From NCBI RefSeq assembly GCF_022346885.1, contig NZ_JAKRNK010000003.1:496001-560000 (forward strand): a stretch of DNA of 64,000 bases, given 5' to 3'. Source of the stretch: Paenibacillus sp. ACRRX. Its GTDB lineage: Bacteria > Bacillota > Bacilli > Paenibacillales > Paenibacillaceae. Below, piece by piece: positions 43,601 to 55,753 of the stretch; position 1 is the stretch's first letter, and the number at the start of each line of letters is the position of its first letter. A program made the translations under genes and the position numbers. A model generated the notes under the pieces. It saw only the letters and a list, made by a program, of their open reading frames with translations, ran no database searches and was not told where the DNA came from.

Positions 43601-45477
43601 ACTTCAGCTTCACTCCCCTCAGTCTCCTCCGGCTGTGCCGATGACACTGGAGCAGACAATGGCAGTGTGAATGTAACACAGGTGCCCTCATTCCATTCCG
43701 ACTCGATGCCGATTGTGCCGCCGTGTGAAATTACCATTTCCCGGGCAATGGATAAACCAAGGCCTGTCCCGCCCATATTACGCGAGCGCGCCTTATCCAC
43801 GCGATAGAAACGTTCAAATATTCGCTCCACATCTTTCTCCGGTATGCCCATTCCATCATCCTGCACAACAATAGCGACATACTTACAATCATCTGTAATC
43901 GATGCAGACAATGTAATCGTGCCTTGTTCCGGTGTGTACTTAAAAGCATTCGATACCAGATTATCCAGTACCTGATCAATTTGATCTCGGTCCATTGTGA
44001 CTTTCGGGATACCGAACTCTATCTGAACGACAGATTGAATATGCTTATTTTGAAATTGAAACGAGAAGCGGTCGACGACCTCCTCTAGTAATTCAGAGAT
44101 CTCAATAGGCTGCATACGTATCTTCGCCTGCTTCGAATCTAGACGAGACAGATGAAGCAGATCCGTAACCAACCGGATCATCCGTTCCGTCTCATTGTGA
44201 ATGACGCCTACAAAGCGGCCAGCTAATTGTGGCTCGTCCAAAGCACCGTCATCCAGCGCTTCGACGTAACTTTTGATCGTCGTTAACGGTGTGCGCAGCT
44301 CGTGCGACACATTTGCTACGAATTCACGGCGAGATTGATCCAACTTCTCTTGCTCTGTCACGTCTTGAAGGACGACAATCGTACCCGTAATACCTTCTCC
44401 TCTACGGTGAATCGGCGTAAACGTGACCCGCAAAATGGAATCATGATCAGCTTCTCCCTCTTCCTCTGCATGAACAGGAAGCAGCATCCAATTGGTCTTG
44501 TCCTCAACCCGCTCCCTGAGCTCTAACTCCGATAAGCCAAGCAAGGCTGATAATTGCTTGCCTTCACATGCTGCAGGACGAATCCTGAGCATCAGGCTGG
44601 CCCGCTTATTCATCACGATAACCCGTCCGTGCTCATCCGTAGCCAATACGCCGTCACTCATGTTGGTTAGAATGGAGGCCAGCTTCTCCTTTTCTTCCTC
44701 GTTGACACTAAGCGCCTCCTGAAGCCTGCGCGTCATATCGTTAAACGCTTCGCTTAATTGGCCAATTTCATCATTTCCGAGTACAGGGACTTGTCCCTCA
44801 AAGTTACCTTCAGCAACTCGAGTAGCCTGCTTCGTAATGTCCTTGATCGGCTGTGTAATCGTATGCGCCAATATAATGCCAAGCACAGCAGTAAGACCAA
44901 GTGCAATCGCCATCCCTGACAAAAAAATACGATTAATATTATCGATAGTATCGTACAAGTCTTTCATCGAGGCCACAACGTAGAGTGCTCCGAGATTTTT
45001 GGCGCCATACTGAATCGGCTGTGCCAACACCTTTTTGCGCTCATTATCCTTGCCGATAATGACTTCCTCATTGTCCCGCAGTCCCTGTAGGGCTCGGTTA
45101 ACAACCGTCTCCGTATTCTTGCGGCCTACATAATTATCGTCAGGCTGGCTGGAAGTGGTAAGTACTTTACCCGTAGCGTCAAGCACTTGAATTTCGATTC
45201 CGTTCATATTAGACACACTTCGAACGATCGCATTTAAGTCTTCTCGTGAACGTTCAAAATCTGTTCCTTCGACCATATCCAGCTTCGGCCCGACCTGCAT
45301 CAGAACAAAGTTGGTAGTGGTCTGCAATTCCTGTGTAAAATTGTTCGTGAGTGTATGCTTCATCGTACTGACAAAATAGACCCCGATAAGCTGCATCGCA
45401 ATCAAGATCAACAGTACATAAATAATGATTAACTTGGCTTGAATCGTACGTAAAAACCGGCTGATCCACACCGCCAT
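43597..45477 (-). CDS. walK: WalK (YycG) essential sensor histidine kinase
   Basis: A 626-residue protein in the standard WalK layout. TM1 lies at about 13-32, an extracellular PAS/Cache-like domain at 40-180, and TM2 at 183-204. HAMP lies at 205-257, and PAS at 262-370. HisKA follows with the phospho-acceptor His in NVSHELRTPL, and then the ATP-binding domain (N box LDNLVSNAFKYTP, DDGMGIP, GGTGLGLSI). It senses cell-wall status and phosphorylates WalR. ATG 45477 follows GGAGG, and the stop of walR overlaps it (TGATG). Confidence 0.96.
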   Translation of the reverse strand: MAVWISRFLRTIQAKLIIIYVLLILIAMQLIGVYFVSTMKHTLTNNFTQELQTTTNFVLMQVGPKLDMVEGTDFERSREDLNAIVRSVSNMNGIEIQVLDATGKVLTTSSQPDDNYVGRKNTETVVNRALQGLRDNEEVIIGKDNERKKVLAQPIQYGAKNLGALYVVASMKDLYDTIDNINRIFLSGMAIALGLTAVLGIILAHTITQPIKDITKQATRVAEGNFEGQVPVLGNDEIGQLSEAFNDMTRRLQEALSVNEEEKEKLASILTNMSDGVLATDEHGRVIVMNKRASLMLRIRPAACEGKQLSALLGLSELELRERVEDKTNWMLLPVHAEEEGEADHDSILRVTFTPIHRRGEGITGTIVVLQDVTEQEKLDQSRREFVANVSHELRTPLTTIKSYVEALDDGALDEPQLAGRFVGVIHNETERMIRLVTDLLHLSRLDSKQAKIRMQPIEISELLEEVVDRFSFQFQNKHIQSVVQIEFGIPKVTMDRDQIDQVLDNLVSNAFKYTPEQGTITLSASITDDCKYVAIVVQDDGMGIPEKDVERIFERFYRVDKARSRNMGGTGLGLSIAREMVISHGGTIGIESEWNEGTCVTFTLPLSAPVSSAQPEETEGSEAEV

Positions 45478-46190
45478 CACAGCCCTCCGGACTTGGGATT
45501 ACGCATCATGTAGCCAAGTCCACGCCGTGTAATAATATACTCCGGTTTGCTTGGATCGTCTTCGATCTTTTCGCGCAGACGCCGTATTGTCACATCCACT
45601 GTGCGAACGTCGCCAAAATACTCATAACCCCATACTGCCTGCAGCAAATGTTCGCGAGTCATGACTTTCCCACTGCTTCGCACCAAATAATGCAGCAGCT
45701 CAAACTCGCGGTGGGTCAGATCGAGCGGTTCGCCATTCTTGTAGACAATATACATATCCGTATCAATAAGCAGCTCGTGCAGGCGGATACCCTGCTTCTC
45801 CTCTGCTGCCGCTGTCGATTCTACCTTCTGTTGACGACGGAGATGTGCTTTTACGCGGGCAAGCAGTTCACGTGTACTAAACGGTTTGGTGACATAGTCA
45901 TCTGCACCCATTTCGAGACCGAGTACCTTGTCCAACTCCGTATCCTTGGCCGTAAGCATAATAATCGGCATATGCAAATGCTGCCGCACTTCACGACATA
46001 CATCCATGCCATCCTTCACTGGCAGCATCAAGTCTAATAACATCAAGTCGGGCTTCTCCTGGAGCGCCAACTCCACCGCCGCGCCTCCATCAAATGCACA
46101 AACGACTTCATAGCCTTCCTTCTCCAAGTTGAACTTCAAAATATCTGCAATCGGCTGTTCATCGTCCACGACCAATATTTTGCCGTACAT
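45477..46190 (-). CDS. walR: WalR (YycF) response regulator
   Basis: A 237-residue OmpR-type regulator. The receiver domain has the DD pair (VVDDEQ), the phospho-Asp in LMLLDLMLP, and K in YVTKPFS. The C-terminal winged helix ends [19 protein letters not shown]...RRGLGYMM. It controls autolysins and wall metabolism and is essential in most Bacillales. The open frame reaches 46226, but ATG 46190 has AGAGGTGGAG ahead and gives the family length. Confidence 0.97.
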   Translation of the reverse strand: MYGKILVVDDEQPIADILKFNLEKEGYEVVCAFDGGAAVELALQEKPDLMLLDLMLPVKDGMDVCREVRQHLHMPIIMLTAKDTELDKVLGLEMGADDYVTKPFSTRELLARVKAHLRRQQKVESTAAAEEKQGIRLHELLIDTDMYIVYKNGEPLDLTHREFELLHYLVRSSGKVMTREHLLQAVWGYEYFGDVRTVDVTIRRLREKIEDDPSKPEYIITRRGLGYMMRNPKSGGL

Positions 46191-46482
46191 GAACTCCACC
46201 TCTTTTCTTATAAATCCAAATCCCATTCGTCTATTTTATCATACTTGTCGCTATACCCTGATAGTAAACGTTGGAGAGTGCACTGTCCACTTTATGCAGC
46301 CCCGTTGCCCAAGAAATGTCTAGACTCTCGCAGCCAATTAAATAAGTACTATAATCTTATACGCTGGATCTCCTTGGGTTTCATATATTCCGTTTCATGA
46401 TGTTCACTGCATGCTGACGTTCTGGAAGGCCCCAATAATCTATTTCGTATACAGTCACTTACCGCACTCGGATATACATGTA

Positions 46483-46516
46483 CAAAAAGAAGCAAGGCAA
46501 CGTTTGCCCTGCTTCT
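46483..46516 (-). terminator. Terminator of the M23 peptidase gene
   Basis: AGAAGCAGGGCAA / TTGCCTTGCTTCT stem followed by TTTTTG on the minus strand, immediately after the stop at 46524. Confidence 0.88.
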
Positions 46517-46523
46517 CATATGG

Positions 46524-48053
46524 TTATAAATATTTAAGTGGATTTTCAATGTCATCGCCCTTATGGATCTCAAAGTGCAGGTGAGTTCCAGTGGAATTCC
46601 CGGTACTGCCCATCACCCCGATTGCTTGGCCTTTCTCAACAATGTCGCCCACATTAATGTTAATCTCGCTGAGATGGCCATACAACGTCTCATAGCCATT
46701 CCGATGGTTAATAATAATTGTGTTGCCGTATCCATTCTTCACGCCCGCAAAAGACACTACGCCTTCATCAGAAGCCATAATCGTCCGATCTGAAGAGACA
46801 AGATCGATCCCCTTATGCATACGTCCCCAGCGCGTGCCATAACCGCTCGTTAATTGTGCGCCGCTCACAGGATAAGCAAATGTACCTGAGCCTTCGCCAC
46901 GAACTACCTTCGTTCCACGAATAATAATCTCGGGAATCGTTGGTTCAATAACTTCCTGATTGATCCACTCTTCCTTCGTCAAGCGTCCATTATCCTTGAT
47001 CAAGCGATAAGACATGCGCTTTAATCCTTGCTTGCCTTGACGAACTACTTTGGATTGACCCGCTTTCATTTCCGGGTCTTCTTTGATTATTTTCTGAGGC
47101 TCGGTAACCAAATATTCACTGTAAGCTTCAACCGTCTTAACTGTTATTAACGGCTTCGGCTCTGTTAAATCGAGTACTTGTCCGATCTGAATAAATTCTT
47201 CGCCTACACTCGGGTTATTGCGGTAGATCGTCTCGATAGATACCTCTTTATCACGGGCAATCGAGGATACCGTATCCCCCTTCTTTACCTCGTACTTAAC
47301 CGGTCGGGTACTGCCCGTCGTTAGCATCGACATCGCTTCTACCGGCGTGAGCACCTTGTTCGGATCAATCTTCTTATCCACGGTTGCTACACGTTCACGA
47401 AGGGTAACCGATTCGACGCGAGATACCGCCTTCATCGCATGTGTCGAGCGTGTTGCCGACAAAGTACGAACTTGTCCTGCTCTCTTGCCGTGATCGGGAT
47501 CGTACTTAGCCTTCGCCTGCGCCAGGATCTGATCAGCCGTCGTCTGGTCCTTCACATAACCAACGGCCTCTCCGTTAACCTTCAGCTCAATAGCAGCAGC
47601 ATAGGCCGGAATCTGGCCTTTCAGTTTGGATAGCGTCTCTTCAGTCGCTGGCTCGGCTTTGTACTTAGCATCTGCAACCGTATGAATAGCAGAAGTATCA
47701 ATCTCCATAATCGCATTCGGATGCTTCTCTTGTACTTCCTCAAGACGAACTGCGTACATACGCTTCAAGTCATCTTGTGTTGATACAGTACCGACTAATT
47801 CATTGCCTCTATATACGTTCAAGAATGTTATTGTATTTGCATCGACATAAGCTGTGCCGCCCCATATCGCGGCAGTCATAACAGCTACTCCAGTAACCGA
47901 TAGAACGATCTGCTTACGGGATTGGCTCACCCATTGCTTCATAGTGGCGGCGTTCGCCTTGTTGCGCCATGCAGACGTCAACTTCCCCCATCGGCTAGGA
48001 GATTGAGGTCTATTCAAGCCTTCATCATGAAGGTCTTTATCGAATTGTTCCAT
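46524..48053 (-). CDS. LysM-G5-M23 peptidoglycan endopeptidase
   Basis: A 509-residue protein. One membrane anchor lies at about 50-70. A region with repeated TADQ-like turns follows. LysM lies at about 250-300 (YEVKKGDTVSSIARDKEVSIETI), then a G5 domain at 305-380. M23 closes the protein at 400-509, with LTSGYGTRWGRMHKGIDL, HLHFEIHK and YGHLSEI. These give the His/Asp/His zinc set. It should cut peptide cross-links in peptidoglycan. AAGGAG precedes the ATG. Being next to walR, it is a natural WalR target, though I see no clear WalR box. Confidence 0.92.
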   Translation of the reverse strand: MEQFDKDLHDEGLNRPQSPSRWGKLTSAWRNKANAATMKQWVSQSRKQIVLSVTGVAVMTAAIWGGTAYVDANTITFLNVYRGNELVGTVSTQDDLKRMYAVRLEEVQEKHPNAIMEIDTSAIHTVADAKYKAEPATEETLSKLKGQIPAYAAAIELKVNGEAVGYVKDQTTADQILAQAKAKYDPDHGKRAGQVRTLSATRSTHAMKAVSRVESVTLRERVATVDKKIDPNKVLTPVEAMSMLTTGSTRPVKYEVKKGDTVSSIARDKEVSIETIYRNNPSVGEEFIQIGQVLDLTEPKPLITVKTVEAYSEYLVTEPQKIIKEDPEMKAGQSKVVRQGKQGLKRMSYRLIKDNGRLTKEEWINQEVIEPTIPEIIIRGTKVVRGEGSGTFAYPVSGAQLTSGYGTRWGRMHKGIDLVSSDRTIMASDEGVVSFAGVKNGYGNTIIINHRNGYETLYGHLSEININVGDIVEKGQAIGVMGSTGNSTGTHLHFEIHKGDDIENPLKYL

Positions 48054-48231
48054 GATACTCTCCTTATAATGATCTTGCCTTATTGTCCCTTTATCTGTTG
48101 CTGCATCTATACTTTCTGTACATAAGTTGCCCCTAGTACAACATCTCATGCGACAAAAGTTAACGTTTTGTCACCTTTTTTACTGTAACACAAGTCGAAG
48201 AAGAGATGCAACTGACGCATTCAGCCAAAAA

Positions 48232-48265
48232 AACAAGAAAAAAGGCCCCTCTATGAGAGGCAGCC
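48232..48265 (-). terminator. Terminator of the gene at 48310
   Basis: GGC(TG)CCTCT / AGAGG(GG)CC stem followed by TTTTTTCTTG on the minus strand. Confidence 0.8.
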
Positions 48266-48309
48266 ATTTTACATTATCGTTTGATTTTATTGTATTTTGT
48301 ATTTCTCCA

Positions 48310-49086
48310 TCAAGGTTGTGTCTTAGGGTCAGTGCCTGTAAGCAGCTGCCGCATCTCTTTATATTGCTCATCATCTAAGTGTTTAGCTAGTATTTGTTCG
48401 ACCTCTGTCATTTCAGATGAAGTTAATCCACCCTCCATTAGAGTCGAAATCCGCTGCCATCCCTCCTGCGGCAGCTTCTTCATTAAGGTGGTGAATACTT
48501 TATTTTTGGCTTCCGCTGACAATTGATCTTTATTCTGTGTCAAAGCCTCTGGCGACATCACAACCTCTTCTTGATTACCCAACTGGGATGATTGTCCGTT
48601 CGCCTCTTCTGTAGATACTGCGCCCCATACCGGAAGTGCACCATCTTTCTCTTGTGGAGTTGTTGATTTCTGACCATCTTCTCCACTAGTCCGATTACTT
48701 TGCCCCAACTTATCACCTTGAGATGATGCACCTAAGTCCGAATGGCCCTGTTGTGTATTCGTGTTTGCGTCATTGGTTCTACTTTCATTAGCGTCATCTG
48801 CCTTAGAGATATCTTTAGCCTGCTCATCAGTGGAAGAGGAAGTCGTATTATCTGCTCCAGTGCTGGAACTTGCCGCCTCTTTATGATGCTCACCACCCCA
48901 CAAGGAAGCCCACATCGTCATCACCGTCATAGATTGACGCTGTATAGGGATATTGTATTGTGAAATAGCAGACTGAATATACCGATCAACAACGAGTGCT
49001 GTTGTGCCTATCGTCAACAAGCTTGAGATAATGCCTACAATAACAATGATTGCAGTCATCTGGAAAATGCGAAGAAACCATCGCAT
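48310..49086 (-). CDS. Membrane protein with low-complexity linker
   Basis: A 258-residue protein with one membrane helix near the start (ITAIIVIVG-type stretch, about 10-35). A long Ser/Thr/Asp/Gln-rich linker follows (about 70-180), then a folded C-terminal helical part (about 190-250, FTTLMKKLPQEGWQRISTLMEGG). ATG 49086 follows AGGAGG. The layout suggests an exported domain on a flexible tether. It lies between the M23 gene and purA; no family name known to me. Confidence 0.75.
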   Translation of the reverse strand: MRWFLRIFQMTAIIVIVGIISSLLTIGTTALVVDRYIQSAISQYNIPIQRQSMTVMTMWASLWGGEHHKEAASSSTGADNTTSSSTDEQAKDISKADDANESRTNDANTNTQQGHSDLGASSQGDKLGQSNRTSGEDGQKSTTPQEKDGALPVWGAVSTEEANGQSSQLGNQEEVVMSPEALTQNKDQLSAEAKNKVFTTLMKKLPQEGWQRISTLMEGGLTSSEMTEVEQILAKHLDDEQYKEMRQLLTGTDPKTQP

Positions 49087-49336
49087 AGTAATGTTGCCTC
49101 CTTTTGCATCTATAGAATTTTCTAAGTGACATGACATTCGATTATTTGCGTTCGACTGTTTTTTTACTTCTCAGTATTTCCGGTTGGGTTAAGATTCATG
49201 CAGGAATTAGCTAAATCATTGAGGATCACTACATCAAGCGTGGATTCATATTTCAAAGTTATAAAAACACAACAGAAACTTTCAAGTGCAAGTAGTGTGT
49301 TAGGGGGCGGATTTGTCCACTGCTGCCAGAACAACA

Positions 49337-49380
49337 AAAAGCGTCCTAACCTGAGTATGCAGGCTAGAACGCTTTTTTTC
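49337..49380. terminator. Terminator downstream of purA
   Basis: A long stem with small bulges (AAAAAGCGT ... ACGCTTTTTTT). Both strands carry T-runs; on the minus strand it ends purA, 44 bp after the stop. Confidence 0.82.
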
Positions 49381-49423
49381 GGGGCTTTAAGGAGTCCCTA
49401 TGCTAGAATGCCGCTCCAATCGA

Positions 49424-50710
<1,287 letters not shown>

Positions 50711-50812
50711 TTATACCCCCATCGGGTGTTCAACACACCAATATTGGCCGCCCTCCGGGTGAAAGGCAGCACTCCAAGTTTATCAGCCTTAACTGGCAAA
50801 GTCAATCAAATG

Positions 50813-50848
50813 GCGAACAATAAATAAGCCCCCATATGGAATGTTCGG
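50813..50848. promoter_or_regulatory. PurBox-like inverted pair upstream of purA
   Basis: CGAACAAT (50814-50821) and AATGTTCGG (50840-50848) face each other across 18 bp, close to the B. subtilis PurR arrangement of two inverted PurBoxes with 16-17 bp between. The right-hand box is a near-perfect match; the left has one mismatch (GCGAAC for CCGAAC). Confidence 0.6.
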
Positions 50849-51056
50849 GATCATGTTCATCGTTTAGCCACTTTCCTGTAAATAGAAGCTTTGTATAAGC
50901 TTTTTGTAAACGCAACCTTGTGTCTCATTCATTCCTTTGCACAGAATCTGACATGGAACTATGCTGCTGAGAAAAATAGAGCAGCAGCGTGTATCCCTCT
51001 ATATGTCCACTTATGGACTGTCATGTGGGTCACGCTGCTTGTGCTCGTTAAGGCTA

Positions 51057-52412
51057 TTATCCCGCATGCGGGTCTGCATGATTCCGTTCGTAACTTACGA
51101 ATTTATTGAAATTTTTGAGAAAGACAAGTTCAACCGTACCTACGGGTCCGTTACGCTGTTTAGCGATAATGATCTCGATAATGTTCTTCTTCTCCGACTC
51201 TTTGTCATAATAATCGTCGCGGTACAGGAAGGCAACAATATCCGCATCTTGCTCGATCGATCCGGATTCCCGAAGGTCAGACATCATCGGTCTTTTATCT
51301 TGACGTTGTTCTACCCCACGGCTTAACTGTGACAACGCAATTACCGGAACCTCCAGCTCACGCGCAATCTGCTTCAATGTACGGGATATCTCCGATACTT
51401 CCTGTTGACGGTTCTCGCCGGCTTTGCCGCGTCCATGAATAAGCTGCAAGTAATCGATCAGGATCATGCCTAGACCGCGCTCCTTCTTCAAGCGGCGGCA
51501 CTTGGCTCGAATATCAGCTACTGTAACACCTGGCGTATCGTCGATGTAGATCTGCGCTTCAGATAATGAAGCAATCGACATCGTCAGCTTCTCCCAATCG
51601 TCATCCTCAAGATGGCCGGTACGCAGACGAGTAGCATCTACATTTGATTCTGCACATATCATCCGCTGAACGAGCTGTGCTGCTGACATCTCCAAACTGA
51701 AGATGGCAACTGTTTCTTTGGCTCGAACGCCTACGTTCTGGGCTATGTTGAGGGCAAAAGCCGTCTTGCCGACAGAGGGGCGCGCCGCAACGATGATCAA
51801 GTCACTACGTTGAAAGCCTGCCGTCATCTTATCTAAGTCCGTGAAGCCTGACGGTATGCCTGTCGTCCCACCCTTATTCTCGTGCAAGTTCTCGACTTTC
51901 TCAAAAACTTCCATCAGGACGTCTTTAATCGCAATAAAGCCGCTGGAAGAACGGCGATTTGATATTTCAAGGATACGACGCTCAGCATCACTCAGCAGCG
52001 CGCCTACATCATCGTCTCCAGCATAACCCTCGCTGACAATCTGCGTAGCCGTGTTGATCAATCGCCTAATCATTGATTTCTCTTCAATAATTTGTGCGTA
52101 ATAGTCGACGTTAGCCGCAGTGGGGACTGCATTGGCAAGCTTGGCCAAATACGATACGCCGCCAACGTCATCCAACTGCTTCTTAACCTGCAGCTTGGCC
52201 GTCAACGTGATCATGTCAATTGGCTGGCCTTCCTCACCCAACTCGATCATCGCTTCATATATAAACTGATGAGCGGGCAGGTAGAAATCTACCGCTTGCA
52301 CCCGCTCCATCGCTGTTATTAACGCTTCAGATTGCAGCAGAATCGCGCCAAGTACAGCTGCCTCGGCCTCAGAACTCTGCGGGGGAACACGATCGACAAA
52401 CATGTCGTTCAT
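51057..52412 (-). CDS. dnaB: Replicative DNA helicase DnaB
   Basis: A 451-residue hexameric helicase (named DnaC in B. subtilis). An N-terminal domain (about 10-110) is followed by a RecA-like core with Walker A AARPSVGKTAFALN, Walker B GMILIDYLQL and the arginine-finger region near the end (KQRNGPVGTVELVF). GGAGG precedes the ATG. It follows rplI with a 1-bp gap and is probably co-transcribed with gdpP and rplI. Confidence 0.97.
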   Translation of the reverse strand: MNDMFVDRVPPQSSEAEAAVLGAILLQSEALITAMERVQAVDFYLPAHQFIYEAMIELGEEGQPIDMITLTAKLQVKKQLDDVGGVSYLAKLANAVPTAANVDYYAQIIEEKSMIRRLINTATQIVSEGYAGDDDVGALLSDAERRILEISNRRSSSGFIAIKDVLMEVFEKVENLHENKGGTTGIPSGFTDLDKMTAGFQRSDLIIVAARPSVGKTAFALNIAQNVGVRAKETVAIFSLEMSAAQLVQRMICAESNVDATRLRTGHLEDDDWEKLTMSIASLSEAQIYIDDTPGVTVADIRAKCRRLKKERGLGMILIDYLQLIHGRGKAGENRQQEVSEISRTLKQIARELEVPVIALSQLSRGVEQRQDKRPMMSDLRESGSIEQDADIVAFLYRDDYYDKESEKKNIIEIIIAKQRNGPVGTVELVFLKNFNKFVSYERNHADPHAG

Positions 52413-52413
52413 C

Positions 52414-52857
52414 TTATTCCTCCGTTACATGGACCTTAACCGTCGCACGAACCTCTGGATGAAGCTTAATACTTACATTTGTATAACCAAGTGAACGAAT
52501 TGGCTCTTGCAGCTCAATCTTACGTTTATCAAGCTTCAAATTTACTTTGGCTAGTGCCTCTGCAATTTGTTTGGTCGTTACAGCTCCGAACAAACGTCCA
52601 CCCTCGCCGGCTTTGGTCTTTACTTCAATAGTGGTTTCGCCTAATGTTGCAGCTAACGCTTCAGCATCTGCTTTCTCTTGTTCTTTACGCTTCAACTCAG
52701 CTTTGTCCTGCTGTTCGAGCGTTTTCAGATTGCCGTCGGTCGCTGGACGCGCCAGGTTGCGTGGAAATAAAAAGTTAGAAGCGTACCCTTCGGAAACTTC
52801 TTTTATTTGTCCTTTTTTACCTTGTCCTTTGACATCTTGCAGCAAGATGACTTTCAT
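52414..52857 (-). CDS. rplI: 50S ribosomal protein L9
   Basis: A 147-residue protein with the L9 N-terminal signature [30 protein letters not shown], a long central helix, and a C-terminal domain ending [13 protein letters not shown]. It starts inside the end of gdpP (4-bp overlap), so it is translationally coupled to that gene. Confidence 0.97.
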   Translation of the reverse strand: MKVILLQDVKGQGKKGQIKEVSEGYASNFLFPRNLARPATDGNLKTLEQQDKAELKRKEQEKADAEALAATLGETTIEVKTKAGEGGRLFGAVTTKQIAEALAKVNLKLDKRKIELQEPIRSLGYTNVSIKLHPEVRATVKVHVTEE

Positions 52858-54815
52858 TCGAACAACCCCTCTTCTGCATCAATTTCTGCGAGCACTTGCT
52901 TTAGCTTAGTCTCGGCTTCTTTCAGCGTACTGGTCAACTGTGCAGCCGCATTTGTGAGATGCCCACCGCCGCCCAATCGCTCCATGACCAGCTGAACGTT
53001 CATCTGGCCGAGCGAACGAGCACTAATACCAATAAAACCATCTGGCCGTTCACTAATTACAAACGAAGCAAGTACGCCCGTCATATTTAACAGCGTATCA
53101 GCAACCTGAGCGATGAGCAACTGTGAAAATTTGCGCTCCGGCTCCGTTACCGCAATCGCTATGTGCTCATAAACCATTTCCGTATGGCGGATTACTTCTG
53201 CTTTCTGGACATATTCACTTAAGTCTTCTTTAAGCATCTTCTGAATCAGCGACGTATCCGCCCCATGACGACGCAAGAAGCTGGCCGCATCAAACGTTCT
53301 CGAGCCTGTACGCAGCGTAAAATGCTTCGTATCTACTGTCATACCTGCAAGTAAACAAGTAGCCTCAAGCACACTCAGACTTAACTTATTGTGAATGTAT
53401 TGCAGAAGCTCCGTCACCAATTCGCAGGCAGATGACGCATACGGTTCCAAATAAATTAATACCGCATCAGAAATAAATTCCTCGCCCCTACGATGATGGT
53501 CAATTAATACGATCCGATTGGTCGTTTGTAACAGACGAGGCTCCTCAACCATTGAGGCCTTATGGGTATCTACTACGACCACAAGGCTGTCTTCACTTGC
53601 CATTTCCAACGCCTCGTTGTGAGAAATAAATCGTGACCATAACAATTCATCCTTCTTCAGCATCGCCACTAAGCGGTCAATTGAAGGATTGCTCTCTTCA
53701 AGTACAATGTACGCCTCTACACCCAACATACGACACGCGTTCAGTACGCCAATAGCAGCTCCAATCGCATCCGTATCGGGTATGCGATGCCCCATAATAA
53801 TGACGCAATCGCTTTGCTGGATAAAGTCACGCAGTGCATGGGCGATTACACGAGCTCGCACACGTGTGCGCTTCTCAACTGCATTGGACTTGCCACCGTA
53901 GAACGACAATCGTTGCCCGACACGTACCGCTACTTGATCGCCGCCGCGTCCAAGTGCGATGTCTAAGCTGGATTGTGCGAGCTGCCCCAGTTCCATAATC
54001 GACTCAGCACCAGCAGCAAAACCCATGCTTAGGGTTACAGGCAGTTTATTATCGACCTTCATCTCCCTGACTTCATCTAGAATGATAAATCGAGTCTGCT
54101 CAAGCAGCTTTAACGTTTGTACATCCATCACCATAAACTGTCGCTCTGAGGATAAGCGTTTCATTAACACACCGTTCTCAGCCGCCCATTCAGTCAAGTG
54201 GCCCGTAACACGGGACAACAATGCTGAACGCTGCTGATCGTCAAGTCCCTGGGTGGATTCCTCCAGATTATCAAGAACAACGATTCCAACGGCCATCCGT
54301 TCTTCATCATAACGCTTTCGCAGCGCAGCAATCTCTGAAATATCGGTAAAGTAAATTAAACGTTCTTCCGATATAATTTGGGCCTGAATCATACGTTCGT
54401 CGAGTTCCAGCTCCAGTAAGCCGTCCTTTTCCTTGCCTGTAAGCAACTGAGGGAAGAGGTCATTGACCTTCTCCCCAATTAAGCTGTCTTGGTTCGTCAT
54501 CCCGCTCACATAACGATTGGTCCATTCGACGATATTCTGTTCATTGTACAACAAGATCCCATAAGGCAATTCTATAATCGCATCATCTGTCGCATGCTTG
54601 ATACGATGCCCAAGCGTAGCCAGATACGCTTCCACCTCGGCACGGAAATTACGCTCGGCCATCAGGCTGATAACAAACAGCGCAATGAGTCCGACCAGAG
54701 CCAAGATTCCTAATATTAAGTTGTAAAAAGCTACAACAACTGTAAGCACAAGCATAAATACGAGCGCCCAGCTTGTATTTCTTGCATACCATCGCTGGAA
54801 CCACAATTTTGGCAT
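52854..54815 (-). CDS. gdpP: GdpP (YybT) cyclic di-AMP phosphodiesterase
   Basis: A 653-residue protein. It has two membrane helices in the first 55 residues and a PAS-like domain at about 70-165. A degenerate GGDEF domain lies at about 170-300. A DHH/DHHA1 phosphodiesterase domain spans about 340-640, with [18 protein letters not shown] and the DHHRRG motif near 445, and [12 protein letters not shown] near the end. It splits c-di-AMP to pApA and so affects wall and beta-lactam tolerance. Order yybS-gdpP-rplI-dnaB is the family's standard one. Confidence 0.95.
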   Translation of the reverse strand: MPKLWFQRWYARNTSWALVFMLVLTVVVAFYNLILGILALVGLIALFVISLMAERNFRAEVEAYLATLGHRIKHATDDAIIELPYGILLYNEQNIVEWTNRYVSGMTNQDSLIGEKVNDLFPQLLTGKEKDGLLELELDERMIQAQIISEERLIYFTDISEIAALRKRYDEERMAVGIVVLDNLEESTQGLDDQQRSALLSRVTGHLTEWAAENGVLMKRLSSERQFMVMDVQTLKLLEQTRFIILDEVREMKVDNKLPVTLSMGFAAGAESIMELGQLAQSSLDIALGRGGDQVAVRVGQRLSFYGGKSNAVEKRTRVRARVIAHALRDFIQQSDCVIIMGHRIPDTDAIGAAIGVLNACRMLGVEAYIVLEESNPSIDRLVAMLKKDELLWSRFISHNEALEMASEDSLVVVVDTHKASMVEEPRLLQTTNRIVLIDHHRRGEEFISDAVLIYLEPYASSACELVTELLQYIHNKLSLSVLEATCLLAGMTVDTKHFTLRTGSRTFDAASFLRRHGADTSLIQKMLKEDLSEYVQKAEVIRHTEMVYEHIAIAVTEPERKFSQLLIAQVADTLLNMTGVLASFVISERPDGFIGISARSLGQMNVQLVMERLGGGGHLTNAAAQLTSTLKEAETKLKQVLAEIDAEEGLFE

Positions 54816-54826
54816 ATCTGCTCACC

Positions 54827-55753
54827 CTATTGTTTTGGTTTAAATACCATTTTTCGCAGTGGAAATGCCAGATCGAAAAGCCCCACATAACGTACAAGCA
54901 CATGCAGAAATGGCACAAAAAGCATCACAATTGTCAATATTACCGGAATTGTCTTGTTCCATCCTTTAGCGTCACTTAAGAAGAACAGGAATGAAATGCC
55001 TTGCACAATAAACGCAAGCTGCAGCAGTGGCAATAAATTCAATAAAATGAGATTGATAAAGCTGCCTGAGTTCTTCGTTATAACCAATTCAAGGATTAGT
55101 GTGACCAAGTAATATAACAGAAATGACTTCGGCAGCATCCAATGCTTTATCGATTTCATCTTGTTCACTTCGACGCCTTGAGCTGTCAACAATCTCCGAC
55201 TGATAGCATATGTAATCGTACCCATATACAACGAACTCATAATTAACATAAGCGGTATCATTGAGCTGATTGTTCTTACAAACGTATCCGTCATATCCGT
55301 CGTCCACTCAGACGAAATAGCGGTTGTGTCTTTGAGTGTCTGTAAGCTTTCATTAATCTGTGAGGTTAGGAAGTCGGCCATGTTAAACTTCATTACAAGC
55401 GTTGCAACTGCAAGTAATATTAAAGATTCCACGAGGAATGTTAATGTGCCTGCGCTAAATACGTTCCAACCAGGCCTTTTTCGTTTGAACATGTAGCCCA
55501 TAACGATACCCGGAATAATAAAGTAGAACGATGTCAGCACCACAATCGATCCGAGCTGGCCAAATAACAAGAATGCGATAACCAGCAGCGGTGCCACATG
55601 CATAACAAAAGCTCTCACAGAGAGCGTCGTAAACAAAATAACAAATGGAACCGCGATGAAGCTCATCGTCAATATTTGTACTTGGTTGCCGATCGAAAGC
55701 AGCAGCACAAGCGCAGCGGCCGCCCATGCTAATGATGCCCAACGTTTATTCAA
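54827..55753 (-). CDS. yybS: YybS family (DUF2232) membrane protein
   Basis: A 308-residue protein with about eight hydrophobic helices, including the DUF2232-typical GxVMGYMFKRKRPGW loop and a late LLYYLVTLILELV helix. AGAGGTG precedes TTG 55753, which I take as the start (GTG 55762 is also open). Function unknown; always coupled to gdpP in Bacillales. The gdpP start follows after 11 bp. Confidence 0.88.
   Translation of the reverse strand: MNKRWASLAWAAAALVLLLSIGNQVQILTMSFIAVPFVILFTTLSVRAFVMHVAPLLVIAFLLFGQLGSIVVLTSFYFIIPGIVMGYMFKRKRPGWNVFSAGTLTFLVESLILLAVATLVMKFNMADFLTSQINESLQTLKDTTAISSEWTTDMTDTFVRTISSMIPLMLIMSSLYMGTITYAISRRLLTAQGVEVNKMKSIKHWMLPKSFLLYYLVTLILELVITKNSGSFINLILLNLLPLLQLAFIVQGISFLFFLSDAKGWNKTIPVILTIVMLFVPFLHVLVRYVGLFDLAFPLRKMVFKPKQ

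Noticed and set aside
48054..48200. WalR box before the M23 peptidase gene
   Set aside because: No pair of TGT(A/T)A half-sites at the right 5-bp spacing could be found.
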